Below are positions 1 through 7,346 of a DNA stretch of 48,420 nucleotides, piece by piece (position 1 is the stretch's first letter; every line of letters starts with the position of its first letter). The notes under the pieces are model-generated. The model was not told the DNA's origin. It saw only the letters and a list, made by a program, of their open reading frames with translations, and did not search any database. Source of the DNA: Opitutales bacterium (GTDB lineage Bacteria; Verrucomicrobiota; Verrucomicrobiia; Opitutales; Oceanipulchritudinaceae); NCBI GenBank assembly GCA_020831485.1, contig JAFIGG010000021.1:1-48420 (forward strand), read 5' to 3'. The position numbers and the translations under genes were made by a program.

Positions 1-150
1 CGCGCACCCGAAGGTGAAACCCACGACCCCGACAAGCTCCTTTCGCAGCTCAACGAGCTCAATGCCGCCATCGCCGCAACCGAGCAAGCACTTCATGATG
101 AACTCGCCGCCGCACTGGCCCATCATTTCAACGAGAAATCGCCAGCATGA
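1..150 (+). CDS. hsdM: Type I restriction-modification DNA methyltransferase subunit HsdM, C-terminal end (partial)
   Basis: An open frame enters from the left edge in frame 1 and stops at TGA 148-150, giving 49 residues. They form a charged, Leu/Ala-rich helical tail (for example LLSQLNELNAAIA), which fits the C-terminal coiled coil of HsdM subunits. The stop overlaps the hsdS start as ATGA (147-150), the usual hsdM-hsdS coupling. The catalytic domain lies outside the window, so the call rests on the tail and on the HsdS neighbour. Another protein ending in a coiled coil cannot be excluded. Confidence 0.7.
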   Translation, partial: RAPEGETHDPDKLLSQLNELNAAIAATEQALHDELAAALAHHFNEKSPA

Positions 151-2045
151 GTCCGGAAGCGTTTTTAGCAAACTTCGGCCATGTGGCCAATGCGCCGGGA
201 GGAGTTGAGAAGCTGCGGGAGTGCATTCTTTTTGCTGCCATCAATGGCATGCTGGTCGACCAAAACTCCAACGATCAACCTGCATCTGGATTACTAGATG
301 AAATAGCCAAGGCGAAACAGAAGCTTATTTCAGGTAAGGGTTTGAAGCCACCTAGGCGATCGAAAGAACAGTCAAACCCTCCTGCTAATCAAATTAGGGT
401 GCCCAATGGATGGGAGATGGTGGTTAACCATGATCTCTTCTTTCTTCGCAAAGGTAAAAAGCCAAAGACTCTCATAAATACAGCTTCTAAGTATCCATAC
501 TTGGATATTGAAGCACTAGACCGGGAGCATATTAGGCGATATACTGACGATGAGAAGTGTCCGAGATCCACATCCAAGGATCTAGTTATCGTTTGTGATG
601 GATCGCGTAGCGGGCTGATCCTTAACGGGCGGGACGGTGTTATCGGGTCCACACTAGCAATTGTAGAAACCCCGGAGTTTCTGCAGCCTTACCTGAAGAT
701 TCTGTTTTTAGAGGCCTTTCAAAGATTAAATTCAACGATGAAGGGAGCTGCAATCCCTCACCTGGATACAAAGACACTGTTGTCCTCATATACAAAGCTT
801 CCACCCTTCGCCGAGCAAAAGCGCATCGTGGAAAAAGTGGATGCTTTGATGGCCTTGTGTGATCGGCTGGAGGAACAGCAACGGGAACGCGCGGAATTGC
901 GACCTATATTAGCGACCGCCACCCACACCCGCTTCACCGAAAACCCCACCCCCGAGACCCTCCGCGCCTGCTTTGCCGAACCCGGCCACGCCAACCCCAA
1001 AGAACTTCGCAAAACCATCCTCTCACTGGCACTCAGAGGAGAGCTTGTTGCCCGCGATTTAGATGAAGGCTCGGGACATGAAGTTCTAGAGAAGCTTAAA
1101 CGAATTCGCACATCAATGATAGCCGATAAAAAGTTGAGGAAGATCCGGTTAAATGGATTCAATAAGACCGATAGTCCATATCGTATTCCTTCCAACTGGA
1201 TATGGGCTCAGCTTAATGACTTCATTGATGTCCGAGATGGAACTCACGACTCGCCAAAAAACTCTTCCGAAACTGATTCTGTTCCTCTAATCACAAGCAA
1301 AGATTTTAGTGACGGGAAAATTAACTTTTCTAATGCCAAACGAATTTCGTTGAAGGATCATTTAGAAATATCAAAACGCTCGAAGGTAGACCGTTATGAT
1401 ATTTTGTTTTCAATGATAGGAGGAAACATTGGAAACCAAGTTATGGTCCAGTGCGATGCGGAGTTCAGCGTTAAGAACGTTGCTCTTTTTAAATACTATG
1501 ACAAGGAATTATCTCTTCCTGGTTTCCTTAAAATCTACTTTGAGCACTTGGCATTTGGCTTACAACAAAAAGCTATTGGAGGTGCTCAACCTTTTGTGTC
1601 CTTAGGCCAACTGAGGAACCTATATATAGCTGTCCCTCCAACAGCCGAACAACGCCGCATCGTCGCCAAGGTAGACGAATTGATAGCGCTTGTGGACAAG
1701 CTGGAGCAACAGCAAGCCCGCCGAGAGGAGATGGCAGCCGCCTTTGCTCAAGCCGCCGTGAGTGCCCTCACCGGCACCGAATTCAAACCGAAAGCTGAAA
1801 AGATGAAAGCACCCAAGACCGAACTGATTTCCATGGTCCGCCTCCGCGCCAACCCGGACGACGAGGACACCGCACCGCTGGCCACTCTGCTGGCGGCCAA
1901 TAACGGCGAACTCGAAGCCAAGACCCTCTGGCAACGCTCGGGCCTCGCCATTGAGAATTTCTACCAGCAACTCAAGATGGAGATTGCCGCCGGCTACCTC
2001 CAACAGCCCGAGGAAGCCAAGCTGCGGGAACTATCCAATAAGTAG
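147..2045 (+). CDS. hsdS: Type I restriction-modification specificity subunit HsdS
   Basis: This 632-residue protein is the DNA-recognition subunit that directs the HsdM methyltransferase (and HsdR) to a bipartite target. It shows the two-fold HsdS layout: two target-recognition domains, each followed by a conserved motif and coiled coil, PPFAEQKRIVEKVDALMAL (about residues 215-235) and PPTAEQRRIVAKVDELIAL (about 497-516). The second half-repeat opens with an ELRKTILSLALRGELVARD-type segment mirrored at the N-terminus. It is longer than the usual 400-450 residues. About 80 extra C-terminal residues look like a small helical or winged-helix module. The recognition domains are visibly AT-richer than the GC-rich conserved segments. 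The start is fixed by the ATGA overlap with hsdM. Confidence 0.93.
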   Translation: MSPEAFLANFGHVANAPGGVEKLRECILFAAINGMLVDQNSNDQPASGLLDEIAKAKQKLISGKGLKPPRRSKEQSNPPANQIRVPNGWEMVVNHDLFFLRKGKKPKTLINTASKYPYLDIEALDREHIRRYTDDEKCPRSTSKDLVIVCDGSRSGLILNGRDGVIGSTLAIVETPEFLQPYLKILFLEAFQRLNSTMKGAAIPHLDTKTLLSSYTKLPPFAEQKRIVEKVDALMALCDRLEEQQRERAELRPILATATHTRFTENPTPETLRACFAEPGHANPKELRKTILSLALRGELVARDLDEGSGHEVLEKLKRIRTSMIADKKLRKIRLNGFNKTDSPYRIPSNWIWAQLNDFIDVRDGTHDSPKNSSETDSVPLITSKDFSDGKINFSNAKRISLKDHLEISKRSKVDRYDILFSMIGGNIGNQVMVQCDAEFSVKNVALFKYYDKELSLPGFLKIYFEHLAFGLQQKAIGGAQPFVSLGQLRNLYIAVPPTAEQRRIVAKVDELIALVDKLEQQQARREEMAAAFAQAAVSALTGTEFKPKAEKMKAPKTELISMVRLRANPDDEDTAPLATLLAANNGELEAKTLWQRSGLAIENFYQQLKMEIAAGYLQQPEEAKLRELSNK

Positions 2046-2051
2046 TCAACC

Positions 2052-3053
2052 ATGGCGGAGCAAATCATCTTCTACCGCACCCCCAAGGGTGACCGCCGGA
2101 TCGATGTGATCTATCGGGACGAGACCTTCTGGATGCCCCAGCGGGCGCTCGCGGATCTATTTGCAGTGGGGGTGCCCGCGATCAACAAGCACCTCAAAAA
2201 CATTTTCGACAGCGGCGAATTGAGTGCGGACTCAACTGTTTCCAAAATGGAAATAGTTCGAATGGAGGGGACGCGGGAGGTCCGCCGCAAGGTCGATTGC
2301 TACAGCCTGGACGCCATCATCGCCGTCGGCTACCGGGTCAACAGCTACGAAGCGACCCAGTTTCGCATCTGGGCCACCCGGACGCTCAAGGAGTTCATCA
2401 TCAAAGGCTTTGTGCTCGACGACGAACGCCTCAAACAGGGCAAATCCTTTGACAAAGACTACTTTGACGAACTGCTGGAACGCATCCGCGAAATCCGGGC
2501 CAGCGAGCGCCGCTTTTACCAGAAGATCACCGACATCTACGCCCTCTCCGCCGATTACGACCCACAGGCTCCCATCACGCGCGACTTCTTCGCCACGGTG
2601 CAAAACAAGCTGCATTGGGCCATCACGGGCAAGACCGCCGCCGAAACCATCTATCTGAACGCGGACGCCAGCAAACCGAACATGGGATTGACCACCTGGA
2701 AGAGCGGACCAGAGGGGAAGGTATTGAAGAGTGATGTCACCGTCGCCAAGAACTACCTCAACGAGCAGCACATCAGGGAATTGAACCGCATTGTTTCCGC
2801 CTATCTCGATCTAGCGGAAAATCGCGCCGAGCGTCAGATCGCCATGAACATGGCCGACTGGGTGCGCTTTCTGGACAGCTTTCTGGAACTTTCCAACTAC
2901 CCGGTCCTCGAGGACAAAGGCACCATCTCGGCGCTGGAAGCCAAGATCAAAGCCGAAGCCGAATTTCAAACCTTCCGCAAGAGGCAGGACCGGGAGTTTA
3001 TATCCGACTTTGACGCGGAAGTAAAACGCCTCAAAGGCAATACTGACGGATAA
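2052..3053 (+). CDS. rhuM: RhuM family protein
   Basis: This 333-residue protein matches the RhuM family often found inside type I restriction-modification operons. It has the typical opening IIFYRTPKGDRRIDVIY, a FWMPQRALADLF helix, the INKHLKNIF segment and FRIWATRTLKEFIIKGF, followed by ERIREIRASERRFYQKI. The N-terminal half resembles a DNA-binding Bro/KilA-type module, and the helical C-terminal half ends in a charged tail. The biochemical role of RhuM is unsettled. It starts 6 bases after the hsdS stop and ends 2 bases before the next gene, so it is co-transcribed with both. Family assignment is firm; function is unknown. Confidence 0.88.
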   Translation: MAEQIIFYRTPKGDRRIDVIYRDETFWMPQRALADLFAVGVPAINKHLKNIFDSGELSADSTVSKMEIVRMEGTREVRRKVDCYSLDAIIAVGYRVNSYEATQFRIWATRTLKEFIIKGFVLDDERLKQGKSFDKDYFDELLERIREIRASERRFYQKITDIYALSADYDPQAPITRDFFATVQNKLHWAITGKTAAETIYLNADASKPNMGLTTWKSGPEGKVLKSDVTVAKNYLNEQHIRELNRIVSAYLDLAENRAERQIAMNMADWVRFLDSFLELSNYPVLEDKGTISALEAKIKAEAEFQTFRKRQDREFISDFDAEVKRLKGNTDG

Positions 3054-3055
3054 TT

Positions 3056-4720
3056 ATGCACCTCGAACGACTCTACATCAAAAGCTGGCGCAACCTGCGC
3101 GACTTCGAGATCGATTTCACCCGGAGTGCTCTGGACGATTCGGGCAAAGCCGAGTGCGACAGCGAAGGCCAGCCCATCGAACTGAAAAGCCATGCGGTGA
3201 TCGGCCAGAACGGTTCCGGCAAGTCCAACCTGATCGAGTCCATCGTCACCATCTTTCGCGACCTCGACCTGAACGAGAAGACAGCCTTCGACTACGAACT
3301 CACCTATCAGGTGCGCGGCCACCGTGTGGAAATCAAAACCACCGGAGAAAAGCCCGAAGCATGGATCACAGACAAGGACAGCGACCAGCCGAAGAAGCGA
3401 GCCCTCTCCTTTCTCGCCAAGAACGCCAACACCTACTTGCCGTTGCACGTGTTTGCCTACTATTCCGGGCGGAGCAACCGAGTCGAAGCCCTGTTCCAAC
3501 GCCACCAGCAACGCTTCTACAAGGCGTTGACCGAAGGAAGCGACGAACTGCTGCGGCGCCTCTTCTACTGCCGCACGGTACACAGCCAATTTGTCTTATT
3601 GGCCTACCTCCTGAACGAAGGGGAAGCGGAGAGCAAAGAGGTCAACCAGACTGCGGCGATCCTCGATAAGCTAAACATCGAAGACCTGGACTCGGTCCTC
3701 TTCGTCCTCAAGCGGCCCTACTGGAACCGGGAAGACGACGTAAGCGAGAAGGTCCTCGAATACGGCGACCCGCGCTTCTGGTATGCACGGGGCATCGTGC
3801 AGGAGTTTCTCGACAAGCTCTGGAAGGTTGCCATTGCGCCAATCGACCATACGGAGAACCGCCTGGTTGATTACCGCGGTCGCCGCGAAGATCAGGACCT
3901 GCTTTACCTCTTTGTTCCCGACAAGGCGGCTCTGCAAGCCCTAGCCGCCGAGATCGGTGAGCCCTCACGCTTCTTTAAGTATCTGGAGAGTACCTACATT
4001 TCCGACCTAATCGATGAGGTGCGCATTAACGTGAAGCACCGTGATGTGGACGGTAACATCACCTTTGGCCAGCTCTCCGAGGGCGAGCAGCAGCTTCTCA
4101 CCGTGTTGGGCCTGATGCGCTTCACCAAAGAGGACCAATCACTTTTCCTTCTAGACGAACCCGACACCCACCTCAACCCGCTCTGGAAGTTCCGCTTCTT
4201 CGACGAGATCGAGGAGACGGTGAGCCTGCAAAAGGATACGCTCATGGGTGACTCCCAGCTCATTGTGACCACCCACGACCCGATCATGATCGGCAGCCTG
4301 CGCAAGGAGCAAGTTCGCATCCTCCGCAAGACCACCGGCGGGCGGGTCGAGGTCAGCCAACCGGATATTGACCCGCGAGGCATGGGCTTTGCCGGACTCC
4401 TCAAAAGCGAACTCTTTGGTCTACGCTCCACGGTGGATACTGAAACCCTGAAGCGACTGGATCGCCGGAATTTTCTCTACTCAAAAGGTGATCAAAGAAC
4501 GCCTGGAGAAAACGAAGAAATGTCCCGACTCAGCGATGAACTCTCCGACCTCGGCTTCGCCAAAGACTTTAAAGACCCCTACTACGCAAAATTCGTCGAG
4601 AAGCTGGCCCAGCACACAAAATTCCACAAATCGGTGCTCACCCCCGAAGAACAGGCCGAGCAAGATCGCGTCGCCGACGAGATCATCACGAAAATCCTGG
4701 CGGAGGAGAAAAAAGCATGA
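3056..4720 (+). CDS. AAA/ABC-type ATPase, PtuA-like (Septu-type defence)
   Basis: This 554-residue SMC/RecF-like ATPase carries a Walker A at residues 50-57 (GQNGSGKS), an ABC signature LSEGEQQ near 340-346, a Walker B LFLLDEPDTHLNP with D367/E368, and a switch histidine in VTTHDP. The region between the two nucleotide-binding halves is helical. The next gene is an HNH nuclease overlapping it by ATGA (4717-4720). An ATPase of this class paired with HNH is the arrangement of Septu PtuA/PtuB and of the effector pair in some retrons, so ATP-controlled nuclease defence is the likely role. No reverse transcriptase or retron RNA is visible nearby. An R-linked RloA-like ATPase of type I loci is an alternative name. 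Confidence 0.82.
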   Translation: MHLERLYIKSWRNLRDFEIDFTRSALDDSGKAECDSEGQPIELKSHAVIGQNGSGKSNLIESIVTIFRDLDLNEKTAFDYELTYQVRGHRVEIKTTGEKPEAWITDKDSDQPKKRALSFLAKNANTYLPLHVFAYYSGRSNRVEALFQRHQQRFYKALTEGSDELLRRLFYCRTVHSQFVLLAYLLNEGEAESKEVNQTAAILDKLNIEDLDSVLFVLKRPYWNREDDVSEKVLEYGDPRFWYARGIVQEFLDKLWKVAIAPIDHTENRLVDYRGRREDQDLLYLFVPDKAALQALAAEIGEPSRFFKYLESTYISDLIDEVRINVKHRDVDGNITFGQLSEGEQQLLTVLGLMRFTKEDQSLFLLDEPDTHLNPLWKFRFFDEIEETVSLQKDTLMGDSQLIVTTHDPIMIGSLRKEQVRILRKTTGGRVEVSQPDIDPRGMGFAGLLKSELFGLRSTVDTETLKRLDRRNFLYSKGDQRTPGENEEMSRLSDELSDLGFAKDFKDPYYAKFVEKLAQHTKFHKSVLTPEEQAEQDRVADEIITKILAEEKKA

Positions 4721-5613
4721 GGTGGATCGACTTTGAAAACAAGAAGCCGACCGATGCGTTCGAGGGATGGACTCCCTGGCCGCAAGATCGCTGGCAGACG
4801 TGGCAAACCAAATCCCAAAGGCTTAGGGACGATCTCATCAGGCTGTACACCGAAGCCGAGTCTCTTAAAGCTCAGGGCGATACGGTCGGCGCACAAGCAA
4901 GAATCATCGAGAGAAACAAGATGATCGACGATAACAGCGATCACTGGGCCGAGTTGAAACCCTGGCTCTTTTCGCTTTCCAGTGGCAAGTGCTGGTTCAC
5001 CGAGGGCCGCGATATTTGTTCGCACATGGATGTTGAACATTTCCGTCCTAAAAAGGAAGCGAAGGGGCTGGATGGCGCAGTAAGGGACGGTTACTGGTGG
5101 CTTGCCTTTGAATACAGCAACTTCCGCGCAGCCGGCAACGTCCCCAATCGAAAAAAAGGTGGATGGTTTCCTCTCCACAGGGATTCGCAATGTTCAACCT
5201 ATACAGCGAGGTGTGAAGAGTCTGAGGCCCCCTATTTGCTTGATCCAACGCGGCAGTCAGACGCTCAACTACTTGCGTTCGATGAAGAGGGAAATGCCAT
5301 TCCAACACCAGATGCAGACGAATGGGAGAAAGAGCGCGTCGAGGAATCAATCAAGCGCCTAAAGCTGAATGAACACGATGCATTGCCCCAAGAGCGCCGT
5401 AAAGTTTGGCAGCAGGTATCGGATGCGATTGAAGGCTATTTGGAGGCGAAATCGAGATACAAACCGGGCCTCAATCCAGCCCCAGCAACAACAATGGAGG
5501 AAAAGTTGCGCTTCATCCAACGGTGCACCCGCGAAGATGCCGAACTATCATCGGTAGCGATATGGTGCATCCGATTTCGAAATGACGCCAAACTACTACG
5601 ACTGGTTTCGTAA
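4717..5613 (+). CDS. HNH endonuclease, PtuB-like
   Basis: This 298-residue protein has an HNH core at about residues 90-150. It contains GKCWFTE (C92), then C101 and DVEHFRPKK (D105, E107, H108), with downstream NF and NRKKG positions (N135, N141, N144) completing the fold. This is the layout of PtuB-type nucleases partnered with PtuA ATPases. The N-terminal 85 residues are helical and charged and may dock the ATPase; the C-terminal half is helical with no recognised motif. The start overlaps the ATPase stop (ATGA), giving translational coupling. The 3' end overlaps the next frame by 32 bases. DNA is the expected substrate, but host tRNA or RNA cannot be excluded. Confidence 0.82.
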   Translation: MRWIDFENKKPTDAFEGWTPWPQDRWQTWQTKSQRLRDDLIRLYTEAESLKAQGDTVGAQARIIERNKMIDDNSDHWAELKPWLFSLSSGKCWFTEGRDICSHMDVEHFRPKKEAKGLDGAVRDGYWWLAFEYSNFRAAGNVPNRKKGGWFPLHRDSQCSTYTARCEESEAPYLLDPTRQSDAQLLAFDEEGNAIPTPDADEWEKERVEESIKRLKLNEHDALPQERRKVWQQVSDAIEGYLEAKSRYKPGLNPAPATTMEEKLRFIQRCTREDAELSSVAIWCIRFRNDAKLLRLVS

Positions 5614-6424
5614 TTTCCTAACCAAAAATGGAATCCATCAATTAATGATTACAAATCAACAAGCAAAACAACGGCTGGACCAATTTCAGCGAGCGATGTG
5701 GTCGTTCAATGAAATTAGAGATTGGTTTGGCTGCGATTTGGAAGAGGCTCCTCAACATTTACTCGCCCAATATCGAATCTGGGCGGCTCGCTATGATGAC
5801 ACGATGAAGGTTTTGGACTTGAGTGGGAAGCTTATTCACCGGAATCTATTCGAGCGATTCTTACAAGACCGTGAGTTGATTCCGATTCGGCATGCTGCAT
5901 TGAGATGGGGGATGAACGTTGAGTCTTTCATCAGCGTGCTCGAGGCATTGCATACTAAGGGAATGATCTCAAACACTGAAAAGGAGGGTGAATTTCAATG
6001 GGTTTTCAGGAAAACATTCGTATCAGACATTCACCATCGTTTTTCGAATATTTCTCGGATTATCTTCGCAAGTTTTCCGAGCTACGTGCGACGATTGCAT
6101 TCCGAAATTCAAAGCTGTTTGGACGTAGAACCAGCATCCGCGTATTGCGCAACATCCGTTGCGCTTCGAGAAGATCTGTTAGATTTCGGATACCGGCTTG
6201 ACTGCATTACAAGCGAACCGGTTGGACTCGGTCGCCAGATTTGGCTGGATACTCGAAAGCCGATACAACTAGAGCTAGATGGATGCTCATGGCTAACAAT
6301 GGCGAGATTCTACGATTCGCTTAACGGTTCTGTTCTCGGAAACATGCCGGATGAATTTGAGGAAAAGAGAGAGATTCTACGCCAATACATCAATGACTCC
6401 GACTCTACTATCAACGGGGGCTAA
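5582..6424 (+). CDS. Uncharacterised protein in the defence operon
   Basis: I do not recognise this 280-residue protein. It is soluble and mixed alpha/beta, without a signal peptide or membrane segment. One stretch (about residues 95-130, ending EALHTKGMISN) looks like a winged-helix DNA-binding fold. Trp and aromatic residues are frequent, and the DNA is AT-richer than the RM genes before it. The chosen ATG overlaps the HNH gene by 32 bases. A later ATG at 5645 would remove the overlap, but neither has a clear ribosome binding site. It lies between the HNH gene and another unknown gene, so a partner or regulator of the same system is plausible but unproven. Confidence 0.6.
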   Translation: MTPNYYDWFRNFLTKNGIHQLMITNQQAKQRLDQFQRAMWSFNEIRDWFGCDLEEAPQHLLAQYRIWAARYDDTMKVLDLSGKLIHRNLFERFLQDRELIPIRHAALRWGMNVESFISVLEALHTKGMISNTEKEGEFQWVFRKTFVSDIHHRFSNISRIIFASFPSYVRRLHSEIQSCLDVEPASAYCATSVALREDLLDFGYRLDCITSEPVGLGRQIWLDTRKPIQLELDGCSWLTMARFYDSLNGSVLGNMPDEFEEKREILRQYINDSDSTINGG

Positions 6425-7157
6425 CCAAGCTTTATCGATCCTTTCCGGATCTACCAAGGGCGATGGCACTGAGAGTTTCCCCGGCTGGATGAAAGGAAAG
6501 GAAGATATTCGCATTAGAAACGATCAATCAATTTGGGACTGGTTTCGTGGTATCGTGGGCCAATCCGAAGATGTAGTTGATCTAATCCTTGAATCCGCGA
6601 TTAACGATCATTTCTCGCTTATGGGAAGTTTGAGCTGGAAGGATGGGTGCATTTCATTCTGTCGATTGCACGCACTCATCGTTGAGGAATGTACCCTTCT
6701 CGATTTTTACTCGTCCGAGGGCACCGACAATTCAAAGACCCAATACTATCGCCTGGACTATGATCCGAGTAAACCCGGACCTCTGTTCAGCGAACCTATT
6801 CCGCACATTCATTGCTGTCCGGAAGGGTCTCCCCGCATCCCCTTACCCGGTAATGATGATGAAACTCTACCAATTCGATTTTTGGAGTTCATTTACCTGA
6901 ACCATTTCCAACAGGATTGGATAAAGTGGGTCAAGGAGGAGGTAAAATGTCGAGGTAAAATCGACCTTCCGATTGATGCTATTGTAGAAGGGTATGCATC
7001 TGGTTCCATCCTCGCTCGCTTGGACGACTTCGATCCTCACCTCAACGAGTTACGGGCCATTCTAGGTGCAAGTAAGAGGAATCATTCTCGTTCTAGCTCA
7101 CTAATTCCCCCAGCCATCCGAACACTCAACTACACCGCGACGGACGCTACTTCATGA
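6393..7157 (+). CDS. Uncharacterised protein in the defence operon
   Basis: I do not recognise this roughly 254-residue protein. It begins near MTPTLLSTGANQAL; an upstream in-frame ATG at 6351 would add 14 residues but would overlap the previous gene by 74 rather than 32 bases. The sequence is acidic and aromatic-rich (FPGWMKG, WDWFRGIVG, HFQQDWIKWVKEE), with no signal peptide or membrane segment. The frame ends at TGA 7155-7157 inside an ATGA shared with a truncated copy of the RecD-like gene. That is the same junction the helicase gene makes with the full RecD-like gene, so this gene may once have been directly coupled to it. DNA composition is AT-richer than the RM genes. Confidence 0.55.
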   Translation: MTPTLLSTGANQALSILSGSTKGDGTESFPGWMKGKEDIRIRNDQSIWDWFRGIVGQSEDVVDLILESAINDHFSLMGSLSWKDGCISFCRLHALIVEECTLLDFYSSEGTDNSKTQYYRLDYDPSKPGPLFSEPIPHIHCCPEGSPRIPLPGNDDETLPIRFLEFIYLNHFQQDWIKWVKEEVKCRGKIDLPIDAIVEGYASGSILARLDDFDPHLNELRAILGASKRNHSRSSSLIPPAIRTLNYTATDATS

Positions 7158-7327
7158 AAGTCACCCAACACCTCACCCTCCGCGTAGCCTGGCACGATGC
7201 AAAATGGGCTGGCACCGTCTGTAACGCTCCTTCCAAGAATTCATTTTGCGTCATGATCGACGGTGTGCGGGAAGAACGGGATGACACAGCCGAAGATGCT
7301 CTGAGTGGTAACAACGGGAGAAATTGA
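7154..7327 (+). pseudogene. Truncated 5' fragment of the downstream RecD-like helicase gene
   Basis: A 57-codon frame begins with ATG at 7154 and repeats the start of the gene at 12101. The first 18 codons are identical and the rest is closely similar, up to a one-base deletion near 7320 that brings a TGA into frame (7325-7327). The encoded peptide retains two conserved cysteines (C23, C32) but only a small part of the N-terminal domain. It lies between an unknown gene and the large helicase gene. It is most simply a remnant of a duplication made when the helicase gene was inserted or rearranged. A small expressed peptide is possible, because the ATGA coupling to the gene before it is kept. 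Confidence 0.8.
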
Positions 7328-7335
7328 CCACGGAA
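7154..7335 (+). repeat. Direct repeat, left copy, flanking the helicase gene
   Basis: This ~182-base segment matches 12101-12283. By hand alignment the first 56 bases are identical; the whole shows about 15 mismatches and a one-base gap. Homology begins exactly at the ATG and I see none upstream of it. The two copies lie in the same orientation about 4.95 kb apart with the helicase gene between them. Confidence 0.9.
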
Positions 7336-7346
7336 TTGCCGTCACC

